Assembly: GCA_964638005.1 (NCBI GenBank)
Contig: CAZWXS010000003.1
Coordinates: forward strand, 1-64,000
Length of the DNA stretch: 64,000 nucleotides
Source of the DNA: JAAYYM01 sp964638005
Lineage (GTDB): Bacteria; Bacillota; Clostridia; Lachnospirales; Lachnospiraceae
Direction of reading: 5' to 3'
Shown here: positions 35,903-45,365 of the stretch, in pieces
Layout: every line of letters starts with the position of its first letter
How positions within the stretch are numbered: position 1 is the first letter of the stretch
Notes under the pieces: model-generated
Told to the model about the DNA's origin: nothing
Database searches by the model: none
What the model saw: only the letters and a program-made list of their open reading frames with translations
Translations under genes and position numbers: made by a program

Positions 35903-36913
35903 ATGAAGAACATTGTAATTCCGGAAGGATATAAAAGCACGGGAACCATCAAGGAAACAGAAATCGCAATCAAGGATGTCAAAGACTACTTTGAGAGGGC
36001 ACTGGCAAAGGAACTGAATCTGACACGTGTGTCTGCTCCTTTATTTGTAAAGCCCGAATCAGGATTGAATGATAATTTGAACGGAGTAGAGAGACCGGTT
36101 ACCTTTGGAATCAAGGAACAAAATGATGCAAAGGCTGAGATTGTGCATTCCCTGGCGAAGTGGAAGAGAATGGCGCTGCAGAAGTACGGGTTCACTCATG
36201 GCGAGGGTCTGTATACGGATATGAGTGCAATCAGGCGTGACGAGGATACCGACAATATTCATTCTATTTATGTGGATCAGTGGGATTGGGAACGTATCAT
36301 TGACAAGGAAGAACGTACGCTTGAAACATTAAAAACAATCGTGTGTAAGGTATATGAGGCTCTTAAGAATACAGAGGTTTTTATCAATGCAAGATATCCG
36401 GAAATCAAGAAGATACTGCCGGAGAACATTACATTTGTGACGACACAGGAACTGGAGGATGCATATCCTTCTCTTTCCTCAAAAGAACGTGAGCATGAAG
36501 CAGCTAAAAAGTATGGTGCGGTCTTTATCATGCAGATCGGGGATCAGCTTGCATCAGGTGAGAAGCATGACGGACGTGCGCCGGATTATGACGACTGGAG
36601 TCTGAACGGAGATATCATCGTGGATTATCCGCTGCTTGGCATCGGACTGGAATTGTCTTCTATGGGAATCAGAGTAGACGAGAAGGCATTAAAGGAGCAG
36701 TTGGTCAAAGCGGGCTGCCCGCAGCGTGCAGAACTTCCGTTTCAGAAAGCTCTGTTAGAAGGAAAGCTTCCTTATACCATCGGCGGAGGCATCGGACAGT
36801 CACGTATCTGTATGTTTTTCTTGAAAAAAGCACATATCGGAGAGGTACAGAGTTCTATCTGGCCGGATGATGTTGTGGCATATGCGGAGGATAAGGGCGT
36901 ACATCTATTATAG
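35903..36913 (+). CDS. asnA: Aspartate-ammonia ligase (AsnA type)
   Basis: Makes asparagine from aspartate, ammonia and ATP. The 336-residue length is typical for AsnA, which is related to class II tRNA synthetases. Visible segments are RVSAPLFV, GLNDNLNGVERPV, the VDQWDWE motif, the HDGRAPDYDDW region and the C-terminal GGGIGQSR motif 3. AGGAGG lies about nine bases before the ATG. It may share a transcript with the MFS gene that starts 18 bases later. Confidence 0.97.
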   Translation: MKNIVIPEGYKSTGTIKETEIAIKDVKDYFERALAKELNLTRVSAPLFVKPESGLNDNLNGVERPVTFGIKEQNDAKAEIVHSLAKWKRMALQKYGFTHGEGLYTDMSAIRRDEDTDNIHSIYVDQWDWERIIDKEERTLETLKTIVCKVYEALKNTEVFINARYPEIKKILPENITFVTTQELEDAYPSLSSKEREHEAAKKYGAVFIMQIGDQLASGEKHDGRAPDYDDWSLNGDIIVDYPLLGIGLELSSMGIRVDEKALKEQLVKAGCPQRAELPFQKALLEGKLPYTIGGGIGQSRICMFFLKKAHIGEVQSSIWPDDVVAYAEDKGVHLL

Positions 36914-36931
36914 AATACCCTTGTAGATAAC

Positions 36932-38143
36932 ATGAAACTGACTTACAAGCATACGAAGTATGCCTGCTATATCGGCTATATCACTCAGGCGATTATCAAT
37001 AACCTGGCACCGTTATTATTTTTGACCTTTCACAGACAGTTTGGAATATCACTTGCTGCCATCAGCGGATTGATCTCCGTCAACTTCTGTGTGCAGATTG
37101 CGGTGGATTTTGTTTCGGTCAAGTTCGTAGACCGACTGGGCTATCGGACATGTTCCGTCATGGCATTTGCAGTATCCGTGATCGGTATGCTCTCGCTTGG
37201 AATATTGCCGAACATCCTACCGGATGCCTATGTCGGATTGATCATTGCAACGGTGTTCAATGCCATTGGCGGCGGATTGTTGGAAGTACTGGTCAGCCCG
37301 ATCATTGAAGCATTGCCGGGAGATGAGAAGGATTCTGCAATGAGCCTGCTGCATTCCTTTTATTGCTGGGGACATGTAGGCGTTGTATTGATTTCAACCC
37401 TCTATTTCAATTTGTTCGGAATAGAGAGCTGGATGTATCTTCCTATTATATGGGCGGTGGTACCACTCTTTAATTTGTTCTTTTTTACAAAGGTGCCGTT
37501 ATGCAAGCTGGTGGAGGATGATGAACTGATACCGCTCAGACAGGTGTGCAAGCTCAAGATTTTCTGGCTGTTACTGTTATTGATGATCTGTGCAGGAGCC
37601 TCAGAGCAGGCGATGTCACAGTGGTCTTCCTTATTTGCGGAGATGGGGCTCGGAGTATCCAAGACAATGGGAGATCTGCTCGGACCGTGCGCATTTGCAG
37701 TCTGTATGGGAATTGCAAGGGTTATCTACGGAAAATGGGGCTATCGAATGGATCTTAAGAAATTCATAGCGGGCAGCGGCGCTTTGTGTATCATCAGTTA
37801 TTTGATTACGGTATTTTCACCGATACCGGTTGTATCTTTATTGGGGTGTGCATTGTGCGGATTTTCGGTTGGCATCATGTGGCCGGGGGTATTCAGCCTT
37901 GCAGGAGAGTATTGCAGGGCAGGCGGTACGGCGATGTATGCATTATTGGCACTGGGTGGCGATGTGGGCTGTTCTTCAGGGCCGGCGCTGGTAGGCCTGA
38001 TATCCGGCGGAACAGAAGCGGGGAGACTGCGTGGACTGCTTGCCATGACGGGGAGTCCGCTCAAGACAGGGATGCTGTTTGCAATTGTCTTTCCGATTGT
38101 GATGGTCATTGGAATTGCGGCACTGCGTAAGAGAAAATCATAG
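36932..38143 (+). CDS. MFS transporter
   Basis: The 403-residue protein has twelve predicted membrane helices in two halves with a cytoplasmic loop near residue 195, as in major facilitator carriers. The DRLGYR segment between helices 2 and 3 and GLLEVLVSPIIEALP resemble FucP-like sugar carriers, but the substrate cannot be assigned. The ribosome binding site is weak, which suggests coupling to asnA 18 bases upstream. The alaS promoter begins in the three bases after its stop. Confidence 0.85.
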   Translation: MKLTYKHTKYACYIGYITQAIINNLAPLLFLTFHRQFGISLAAISGLISVNFCVQIAVDFVSVKFVDRLGYRTCSVMAFAVSVIGMLSLGILPNILPDAYVGLIIATVFNAIGGGLLEVLVSPIIEALPGDEKDSAMSLLHSFYCWGHVGVVLISTLYFNLFGIESWMYLPIIWAVVPLFNLFFFTKVPLCKLVEDDELIPLRQVCKLKIFWLLLLLMICAGASEQAMSQWSSLFAEMGLGVSKTMGDLLGPCAFAVCMGIARVIYGKWGYRMDLKKFIAGSGALCIISYLITVFSPIPVVSLLGCALCGFSVGIMWPGVFSLAGEYCRAGGTAMYALLALGGDVGCSSGPALVGLISGGTEAGRLRGLLAMTGSPLKTGMLFAIVFPIVMVIGIAALRKRKS

Positions 38144-38145
38144 AA

Positions 38146-38174
38146 TTGACAATGTTCACAAAACTTACTATAAT
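38146..38174 (+). promoter_or_regulatory. Consensus promoter for alaS
   Basis: Perfect TTGACA (38146-38151), 17-base spacer and perfect TATAAT (38169-38174). Confidence 0.93.
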
Positions 38175-38245
38175 TGAAAACGTTGATTTACAGTGATGAT
38201 ATGAGAACAGGATGGATACATAATATATATTTAGGAGGAAGTACA

Positions 38246-40885
38246 GTGAAAAAGTACGGGGTAAATGAACTGAGACAAATGTTTTTGGATTTCTTTGAAA
38301 GTAAGGGACATCTGGTCATGAGGAGTTTTTCTTTGGTACCTCATAATGATAATTCCCTGCTCTTGATCAATGCCGGTATGGCACCACTCAAACCATACTT
38401 TACAGGACAGGAAGTACCGCCCTGCAAGAGAGTGGCAACTTGTCAGAAATGTATTCGTACAGGTGATATCGAGAATATCGGTAAGACTGCACGTCATGGA
38501 ACGTTTTTTGAGATGCTTGGTAACTTCTCATTTGGTGATTATTTTAAGCATGAAGCAATCGCATGGACGTGGGAATTCCTCACGGAAGTGGTTGGATTAG
38601 AGGCAGACAGATTATATCCTTCTGTTTATCTGGAGGATGATGAAGCATTTGATATCTGGAACAAGGAAATCGGTGTTCCGGCGGAGAGAATCTTCCGTTT
38701 TGGTAAGGAAGATAACTTCTGGGAGCATGGTTCAGGTCCTTGTGGCCCATGTTCAGAGGTTTATTATGACCGTGGAGAGAAATATGGCTGCGGCAAGCCT
38801 GACTGTACAGTAGGTTGTGACTGCGACCGTTATATAGAAATCTGGAACAATGTATTTACGCAGTTTGATGGAGACGGTAAGGGTAATTATGAATTGCTGG
38901 AAAGCAAGAACATCGATACAGGAATGGGTCTTGAGAGACTGGCTGCAGTTGTGCAGGATGTAGATTCCATCTTTGATGTCGATACGATCTACGCACTTCG
39001 TCAGAAGGTATGTGAACTTTCAGGAAAGGAATATCATCAGGAATATAAGTGGGATGTTTCTATCCGTATCGTGACAGATCATATCCGTTCAGCCTCCTTT
39101 ATGATCTCAGATGGTATTATGCCTTCAAATGAAGGACGTGGTTATGTTCTTCGCAGAATTATCAGACGTGCCAGCAGACATGGCAGACTGCTCGGAATCC
39201 AGGGCGCATTTTTGGCAAAACTTTCAGAGACTGTTATTGAGGGCTCTAAAGACGGATATCCGGAATTGTTTGATAAGAAAGACTTTATCTTTAATGTACT
39301 GACAGAAGAAGAAAATAAATTCAACAAGACGATCGATCAGGGTCTCAGCATCCTGAATGATATGTGTGAAGAGATGAAGAAGTCCGGCAAGACGGTATTA
39401 GACGGACAGGAGGCATTTAAACTGCATGATACTTACGGATTTCCTCTGGATCTGACCAAGGAAATTCTTGAAGAAAAGGGATTCAGTGCAGATGAGGAAG
39501 GTTTTGCTAAGGCAATGCAGGAGCAGAAGGAACAGGCTCGTAAAGCACGTAAAGTGACTAATTATATGGGCGCAGATGCAACCGTATATGAGGAACTTGA
39601 TCCGGCACTGACTTCTAGGTTCGTAGGCTATGACAGCCTGACACATACCTCTCAGATCACAGCGCTTACAACAGAAGATGAGATCGTAGATGCACTGATA
39701 GACGGACAGATCGGAACGGTCATTGTAGAAGAGACACCATTTTATGCAACGATGGGTGGTCAGGCGGCAGATGTCGGCGTGATCACAGTTGACGGTGGCA
39801 AATTCAAGGTAGAAGATACAGTGAAACTGGCAGGAGGCAAGGTTGGTCACATCGGAAGCGTTGTCAGTGGTATGTTCAAAAAGGGCGATCAGGTTACTTT
39901 GACTGTTGATGAAACAAATCGTACCAGTACCTGTAAGAACCATAGTGCAACCCATTTGTTACAGAAGGCACTGCGTACGGTGCTGGGAACCCATGTAGAA
40001 CAGGCCGGATCATTTGTCAATGCAGACAGGCTTCGTTTCGATTTTAGCCACTTCTCAGCAATGACACAGGATGAAATCGCCAAGGTAGAGCAGATCGTCA
40101 ATGATGAAATCGCAGCAGCATTGTGTGTTGATACACAGGAGATGTCCGTTGAAGATGCGAAGAAGACAGGCGCAATGGCGCTCTTTGGAGAGAAATACGG
40201 AGAGACGGTACGTGTTGTTAAGATGGGTGACTTTTCGACAGAATTATGTGGTGGTACACACGTAAAGAATACAAATACCATCGCGGCATTTAAGATCGTA
40301 TCTGAGACAGGTATTGCAGCCGGTGTCAGAAGAATTGAAGCACTGACAGGCGATGGAGTATTCTCTTATTATAAAGAGTTGGAAACAACGATTGAGCAGG
40401 CAGCCAAGATCGTGAAGACGAATCCGGCATCACTGACCGAGAAACTAGAGCATATGATGAATGAGATGAAGTCTATGCAGAGTGAGATCGAATCTTTGAA
40501 GAGTAAGGCAGCCAAGGAAGCACTTGGAGATGTTATGGATCAGGTGCAGGATGTCAAGGGTGTGAAGCTGCTGGCAACAAAAGTAGACGGCGTAGATATG
40601 AACGGTTTGCGTGATCTGGGCGATCAGCTGAAAGAAAAGCTTGGCGAGGGTGTTGTAGTCATTATTTCGACAGCCGATGACAAGGTGAATCTGATTGCAA
40701 TGGCAACTGACGAAGCCATGGCGCAGGGAGCCCATGCCGGCAATTTGATTAAAGGAATCGCAGCATTGGTTGGCGGCGGTGGCGGCGGTCGTCCGAATAT
40801 GGCACAGGCAGGCGGTAAGAATCCGGCAGGTGTGGAAGCAGCACTGACAGAGAGCGCAAAAGTACTTGAAGGTCAGCTGAAATAG
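38246..40885 (+). CDS. alaS: Alanyl-tRNA synthetase
   Basis: Charges tRNA-Ala and clears mischarged serine and glycine. The 879-residue protein has the class II catalytic core (FFESKGH, TCQKCIRTGDIENIG, GSGPCGPCSE). The editing domain has HSATHLLQKALR and CGGTHV, and the C-terminal oligomerisation/DHHA1 domain has a glycine-rich segment. The start is GTG at 38246, directly after AGGAGGAAGTACA. Upstream in-frame codons back to 38174 overlap the promoter and are not used. The leader is about 65 bases with no T-box signature. Confidence 0.97.
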   Translation: MKKYGVNELRQMFLDFFESKGHLVMRSFSLVPHNDNSLLLINAGMAPLKPYFTGQEVPPCKRVATCQKCIRTGDIENIGKTARHGTFFEMLGNFSFGDYFKHEAIAWTWEFLTEVVGLEADRLYPSVYLEDDEAFDIWNKEIGVPAERIFRFGKEDNFWEHGSGPCGPCSEVYYDRGEKYGCGKPDCTVGCDCDRYIEIWNNVFTQFDGDGKGNYELLESKNIDTGMGLERLAAVVQDVDSIFDVDTIYALRQKVCELSGKEYHQEYKWDVSIRIVTDHIRSASFMISDGIMPSNEGRGYVLRRIIRRASRHGRLLGIQGAFLAKLSETVIEGSKDGYPELFDKKDFIFNVLTEEENKFNKTIDQGLSILNDMCEEMKKSGKTVLDGQEAFKLHDTYGFPLDLTKEILEEKGFSADEEGFAKAMQEQKEQARKARKVTNYMGADATVYEELDPALTSRFVGYDSLTHTSQITALTTEDEIVDALIDGQIGTVIVEETPFYATMGGQAADVGVITVDGGKFKVEDTVKLAGGKVGHIGSVVSGMFKKGDQVTLTVDETNRTSTCKNHSATHLLQKALRTVLGTHVEQAGSFVNADRLRFDFSHFSAMTQDEIAKVEQIVNDEIAAALCVDTQEMSVEDAKKTGAMALFGEKYGETVRVVKMGDFSTELCGGTHVKNTNTIAAFKIVSETGIAAGVRRIEALTGDGVFSYYKELETTIEQAAKIVKTNPASLTEKLEHMMNEMKSMQSEIESLKSKAAKEALGDVMDQVQDVKGVKLLATKVDGVDMNGLRDLGDQLKEKLGEGVVVIISTADDKVNLIAMATDEAMAQGAHAGNLIKGIAALVGGGGGGRPNMAQAGGKNPAGVEAALTESAKVLEGQLK

Positions 40886-40914
40886 AAAACAATTCCATAT
40901 TTATAAAAAAATAG

Positions 40915-40942
40915 TTGACGAAATTTCATTTTATGCTATAAT
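40915..40942 (+). promoter_or_regulatory. Promoter for rpsU
   Basis: TTGACG (40915-40920), a 16-base spacer and TATAAT (40937-40942). Confidence 0.85.
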
Positions 40943-41020
40943 CTTATGTAGTGCAATAAAATACCCGTACAGTCGTATGATGCACAATATAGGGCTGGAG
41001 GGGAGGTTAGGTGTGAGACT

Positions 41021-41197
41021 ATGTCAAATGTAATCGTAAAAGATAATGAGACTTTAGATAGCGCTTTACGTCGTTTTAAGAGAAACTGTGCTAAGGCCGG
41101 TATCCAGCAGGAGATTCGTAAGAGAGAACATTACGAAAAGCCAAGCGTAAGACGTAAGAAGAAATCTGAAGCGGCAAGAAAAAGAAAATACAATTAA
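41021..41197 (+). CDS. rpsU: 30S ribosomal protein S21
   Basis: A 58-residue, highly basic protein: it starts MSNVIVKDNETLDSALRRF and ends in a lysine/arginine-rich tail, as in all S21 proteins. S21 joins the small subunit late and aids initiation. It has its own promoter at 40915 and its own terminator at 41205. A purine-rich GGAGGGGAGG stretch (about 40998-41007) precedes the start at a longer than usual distance, with GGTG closer at 41010. Confidence 0.97.
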   Translation: MSNVIVKDNETLDSALRRFKRNCAKAGIQQEIRKREHYEKPSVRRKKKSEAARKRKYN

Positions 41198-41204
41198 GCA
41201 TGAG

Positions 41205-41234
41205 AGTCCTTGGTCAGTTGATCAAGGACTTTTT
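41205..41234 (+). terminator. Intrinsic terminator after rpsU
   Basis: AGTCCTTG (41205-41212) pairs with CAAGGACT (41223-41230), followed by five T. Confidence 0.88.
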
Positions 41235-41261
41235 ACACTGATAGTAGTGGGGAATTTTGGA

Positions 41262-42356
41262 ATGAGCTATAATGGAGTGAAGAGTGAGGCAAAAGCGAAT
41301 GTAGCGGTTGCTACGATTATTGACAGGATGTTTAGGTATATTGTGCTGGCATGTCTTTTGGTACACATTCTTTATCTGCTTGCATTCCTCTATTTCGGTT
41401 TTCGTATGTTTGCGATTGTGAATGTCTTCAGTGTCTTGATTTATGCGATACTGTATATGAAGAAATTCCATCTGACTCCTAATATTCATTTTCTGATGCT
41501 GTTTTTTGAGACAACGGTACATATGGTTCTGGCAGTGCTGTTTTTCGGATGGGATTACGGATTCCAATACTTCTTTATTTTTCTGTTTACGGCGATTTTC
41601 ATGAAGGTCGTGAACAATGTGAAATATCTGCCGTTGTATGGGATTTTTGAAGCATTGGTATTCATAGTCATGAGGTATATCACATTTTATATGGAGCCGA
41701 TCTACGGAACGATTGCAGAGCAGGAGGTCGTGAATCAGATCTGTATCGTGAATATAGCCGTATTTTTCACAGGCGCATATGTGCTTGCGCATACTGTGAA
41801 CAATTCTAATCTCCTGTATCGCACCTTGCTGTCCAGAGATAATGAAGAATTGAATGAGCAGGCGCAGGAGGATTATCTGACAGGCCTTGCAAACAGAAGA
41901 AGCCTTTATAATCAATTCGACTATCTGCTGAAGAGTTCGAAAGACAATTTTACATATTGTGTTGCAATCGGAGACATAGATGATTTTAAACTGATCAATG
42001 ACGAGTGGGGACATGAGGTCGGAGATGCGATATTGGTCAATATGTCGGATATCATCCGCACTATGGTGAGAGAAGATGACATCGTATGCCGCTGGGGCGG
42101 TGAAGAGATTGTCATTGTCATGCCGAATATGCCGCGGCATCTGGCCTATGAGAGGATAGAGCTGATTCGTAAAAAAATTGCGACAGTGAGTGTTCAGGGA
42201 CCTTCGGGGACAATCAATGCTACGATTACCTTCGGTGTATGCAGCAACTGCGGAGAGAACGATTTGGAAAAGGTCGTGTCAAAGGCAGATGAACTGCTGT
42301 ATCAAGGCAAAAAGAACGGAAAGAATCAAGTGGTCAGGGAACCCAAAATAGGATAA
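41262..42356 (+). CDS. Membrane diguanylate cyclase (GGDEF domain)
   Basis: The 364-residue protein has six membrane helices (about 20-190) and a C-terminal GGDEF domain (about 200-362). The domain opens with DYLTGLANRRSL. The active-site motif reads GGEEI, and the inhibitory RxxD site (REDD) lies five residues before it, so it should make c-di-GMP with product feedback. The signal sensed by the membrane part is unknown. ATG 41262 follows GGGGAA; an upstream GTG at 41247 is less likely. It lies just after the rpsU terminator and no clear promoter of its own was found. Confidence 0.92.
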   Translation: MSYNGVKSEAKANVAVATIIDRMFRYIVLACLLVHILYLLAFLYFGFRMFAIVNVFSVLIYAILYMKKFHLTPNIHFLMLFFETTVHMVLAVLFFGWDYGFQYFFIFLFTAIFMKVVNNVKYLPLYGIFEALVFIVMRYITFYMEPIYGTIAEQEVVNQICIVNIAVFFTGAYVLAHTVNNSNLLYRTLLSRDNEELNEQAQEDYLTGLANRRSLYNQFDYLLKSSKDNFTYCVAIGDIDDFKLINDEWGHEVGDAILVNMSDIIRTMVREDDIVCRWGGEEIVIVMPNMPRHLAYERIELIRKKIATVSVQGPSGTINATITFGVCSNCGENDLEKVVSKADELLYQGKKNGKNQVVREPKIG

Positions 42357-42368
42357 ATACGTATCATG

Positions 42369-42393
42369 AAGAGTCTGCTTGCAGGCTCTTTTG
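42369..42393 (+). terminator. Terminator after diguanylate cyclase gene
   Basis: AAGAGTCTGC pairs with GCAGGCTCTT (one G-U) at 42369-42390, followed by a short T-run. Confidence 0.75.
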
Positions 42394-42481
42394 TTATGTC
42401 ACAGGCAATATACTTTTGTTCTATAGGATTCGGTCAGACAATATATATAGTAATTACAACAATTTGACGAGCGTATAAAAT

Positions 42482-43633
42482 ATGAAATTAAGAAAACGAT
42501 GGATTGCTGTATTATTGCTTATTGTGGTGCTCTTTACGACGACCGGATTTGATTCGATCACCATTGCATCACCATCTGCGATATTGATCGAGGCTTCAAC
42601 GGGAACCGTCATTTATGAAAAAAATGCAGATGAGATACTTCCTCCTGCGAGCATCACAAAGATTATGACCATACTGCTTATTTTTGATGCATTGGAAGCG
42701 GGAAAGATACAACTTACGGATGAGGTTTCGGTGTCGGAATATGCTGCTTCCATGGGAGGCTCGCAAGTGTTCCTTGAGCCGTATGAAAAACAGACAGTGG
42801 AGACGATGATCAAATGTATTGCGGTGGCTTCCACCAATGATGCCTCTGTCAGCATGGCGGAACACATTTGCGGGAATGAAGAGGAATTTGTGAAGAAAAT
42901 GAATGAACGTGCGGCAGGGCTGGGAATGAAGAACACCCATTTCATCAATTGCAACGGCCTTGATGCAGAAGGACATGTGACCACTGCACGTGATATTGCC
43001 CTCATGTCAAAGGAACTGATTACGAACCACCCTGAATATGAAAACTATTCAATGATCTGGATGGAGAACATCATACATAATACCGCAAAGGGCAGCACAG
43101 AGTTTGGCCTGACCAATACGAATAAACTGGTGCGCCAATATGCCTATACCACAGGTTTGAAGACTGGCTCCACCTCAATGGCGAAATATTGTGTTTCGGC
43201 GACAGCACGCAACAATGACATTGATCTGATAGCAGTCATCATGGCCGCGCCGGATCATCAGGTGCGTTTTAAGGATGCGGTTGCACTGTTGAATTATGGA
43301 TTTGGAGTCAGCCAGTTATATGAAGATGCCAATCAGGATACGCTGAAGCCGCAGCCCATTACCGGAGCAGTGAAGGAAAGCGTGGATGTCCGCTATACGG
43401 GAGAATTCAGATATCTGGCATTTGAGGGACAGAACCTGACGTCCGTTACAAAGGAAGTCAGGATGCAGGAGAAGGCCAAGGCACCTGTCAAGGAAGGTGA
43501 TGTTGCAGGAGAAGCAGTTTATATGCTGGGCGGCAAAGAAATCGGCCGTGTACCGATTGTATATGCCCAGACACTGGAGCAAGCAGGCTTTTTTGACTAT
43601 CTCAAAAAAACCGTTACAAAAATACTTTTATAA
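42482..43633 (+). CDS. dacF: D-alanyl-D-alanine carboxypeptidase (S11 family)
   Basis: Trims the terminal D-alanine from peptidoglycan stem peptides outside the membrane. The 383-residue protein has an N-terminal signal peptide. The catalytic SITK box (SxxK) lies near residue 58, the STN triad (SxN) near 120 and the KTG box near 226. A C-terminal beta domain and an amphipathic end serve for membrane attachment. It resembles DacF. The ribosome binding site is weak. A second, related carboxypeptidase lies at 46203. Confidence 0.92.
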   Translation: MKLRKRWIAVLLLIVVLFTTTGFDSITIASPSAILIEASTGTVIYEKNADEILPPASITKIMTILLIFDALEAGKIQLTDEVSVSEYAASMGGSQVFLEPYEKQTVETMIKCIAVASTNDASVSMAEHICGNEEEFVKKMNERAAGLGMKNTHFINCNGLDAEGHVTTARDIALMSKELITNHPEYENYSMIWMENIIHNTAKGSTEFGLTNTNKLVRQYAYTTGLKTGSTSMAKYCVSATARNNDIDLIAVIMAAPDHQVRFKDAVALLNYGFGVSQLYEDANQDTLKPQPITGAVKESVDVRYTGEFRYLAFEGQNLTSVTKEVRMQEKAKAPVKEGDVAGEAVYMLGGKEIGRVPIVYAQTLEQAGFFDYLKKTVTKILL

Positions 43634-43645
43634 TTGAAAAAGTTA

Positions 43646-43654
43646 TGATATAAT
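43646..43654 (+). promoter_or_regulatory. Extended -10 promoter for phosphoesterase-scpAB
   Basis: TGATATAAT (43646-43654) matches an extended -10; no good -35 is seen. Confidence 0.5.
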
Positions 43655-43711
43655 ACAAGATGTTGTGGAGCGACTTTTTTTGAGTTGCACATTTAGATGT
43701 GAGGAAAATGT

Positions 43712-44590
43712 ATGCTGATAGCAGGAATTGCCGGTGCAATTATATTGATTGCCGCCGTGGCAGCGATACTGATATATAGAGAAAGCAAAGAGTTTTGTGT
43801 AACATTTTATGAATATCATTCGGATTTGCTGCTAAAGGACAATTACAGGATTGTGTTTTTGTCTGATTTGCATGACAAAGTATTCGGTGAGCATAATAAG
43901 CCGCTGCTTGATGCCATCGACGAACTGAAGCCGGATGCGGTGGCGTTTGCCGGAGATATGGTGACTTCCTCCATGGAAGTCAGGTATGACTATACGCCAA
44001 CGCTGCAGTTTATCGGCAGACTTGCCGAAAAGTATCCGATTTATTACGGAATCGGGAATCACGAAGAGAAGTTCAGACGCTGCAAAGAGGTTTTTCCGGA
44101 TCAATACCGGGATCTGACGGAACGGCTGGCTGAGTATGGTGTGCATATCATGATTAATGAGACGGCGCATATTCCGGAGGCGGGTATTGTAATATACGGT
44201 CTCGATCTGGAGCACGAGTATTATCGCAAGGTGGTTACGAAGCATATTCCGGAGGATTATATGCAGCGTATCTTCGGCAGGGTGTCAGACGATGAGTATT
44301 CAGTTTTATTGGCACATAATCCGGAGCATTTTCCGTCCTATGCAGCATGGGGGCCTGATCTTGTGGTTTCGGGGCATATACATGGCGGAGTGATGCAGTT
44401 ACCTGTATTAGGCGGTGTGGTCTCTCCTCAGATGAAGCTGTTTCCGAAGTATGATGCGGGAGAGTACAGCGAAGGAAAGACGAAGATGTTGTTAAGCAGG
44501 GGAATCGGGTCTCATACGATTCCGATACGTATATGGAACAGGGCGGAAGTGCTCTGTGTGGATTTAAAGAAGAGTACACAAGGAAAGTGA
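43712..44590 (+). CDS. Membrane-anchored metallophosphoesterase
   Basis: The 292-residue protein has one N-terminal membrane helix (residues 1-22). A calcineurin-like phosphoesterase domain follows with the metal motifs SDLHD, AGDMV, GNHEE and SGHIHGG. It resembles the YkuE/YaeI group, some of which act on lipid or undecaprenyl phosphates; the substrate here is not known. GAGGAAAATGT precedes the ATG. It is the first gene of a run with scpA (15 bases later) and scpB. Confidence 0.88.
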   Translation: MLIAGIAGAIILIAAVAAILIYRESKEFCVTFYEYHSDLLLKDNYRIVFLSDLHDKVFGEHNKPLLDAIDELKPDAVAFAGDMVTSSMEVRYDYTPTLQFIGRLAEKYPIYYGIGNHEEKFRRCKEVFPDQYRDLTERLAEYGVHIMINETAHIPEAGIVIYGLDLEHEYYRKVVTKHIPEDYMQRIFGRVSDDEYSVLLAHNPEHFPSYAAWGPDLVVSGHIHGGVMQLPVLGGVVSPQMKLFPKYDAGEYSEGKTKMLLSRGIGSHTIPIRIWNRAEVLCVDLKKSTQGK

Positions 44591-44605
44591 CAGAGGGGGA
44601 TAAAA

Positions 44606-45355
44606 ATGGATTTGACATTCAAACTACAGGCATTTGAAGGACCGCTGGATCTGCTGCTGCATTTGATTGATAAGAATAAAGTGGATATCTATGATATTCC
44701 GATCGTCATGATTACCGAACAGTATCTGGATTATATCAAGCAGATGGATACGCAGGATCTGGATGTTATGAGTGAGTTTTTGGTTATGGCGGCTACACTG
44801 CTCGATATCAAGTGCAAGATGCTTCTGCCGAAGGAAATCAACGAGAATGGCGAGGAAGAGGATCCCAGGGCGGAACTGGTACAGAAGCTGATTGAATATA
44901 AGATGTACAAATATATGGCATATGAACTTCGTGATAAGCAGGTGGATGCGAAGAAGAACGTATTCAAATCCCCTACATTGCCGAAGGGAGTTGCGGATTA
45001 TTCTCAGCCGATTGATTATGATGCTCTGGTGGGGGATATGGATCTTGCAAAGTTGAATCAGATCTTCAAGTCCATCATCAAGAAGCAGGAGGACAAGATT
45101 GATCCGCTTCGGAGTCAGTTCGGCAAGATTGAAAAAGACGAAGTCAATATGGAAGAGAAGACGGTCTATATTGAGGATTATGTGCGGACACATAAGAGAT
45201 TCAGCTTTCGTAATCTGTTGGAGGCACAGCCGACCAAGATGGAGGTCGTTGTTACTTTTCTGGTGATATTGGAATTGATGAAAGTCGGCAGGATTATCAT
45301 CGTGCAGGAAAGCATATTTGATGATATCATGATTACGGCAAAGGAAGCAGCATAA
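44606..45355 (+). CDS. scpA: Segregation and condensation protein A
   Basis: ScpA is the kleisin that bridges the two heads of the SMC dimer in chromosome condensation. The 249-residue protein has the N-terminal FEGPLDLLLHLI segment, the central EFLVMAATLLDIKCKMLLP helix and a C-terminal winged helix (FLVILELMKVGRI). Length and order are standard. scpB follows after ten bases. Confidence 0.96.
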   Translation: MDLTFKLQAFEGPLDLLLHLIDKNKVDIYDIPIVMITEQYLDYIKQMDTQDLDVMSEFLVMAATLLDIKCKMLLPKEINENGEEEDPRAELVQKLIEYKMYKYMAYELRDKQVDAKKNVFKSPTLPKGVADYSQPIDYDALVGDMDLAKLNQIFKSIIKKQEDKIDPLRSQFGKIEKDEVNMEEKTVYIEDYVRTHKRFSFRNLLEAQPTKMEVVVTFLVILELMKVGRIIIVQESIFDDIMITAKEAA

Positions 45356-45365
45356 GGGAAAAAGT

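Noticed and set aside
41214..42140. 308-codon minus-strand frame opposite the diguanylate cyclase gene
   Set aside because: It is antisense to a clear GGDEF gene, with histidine- and isoleucine-rich composition typical of a shadow frame.
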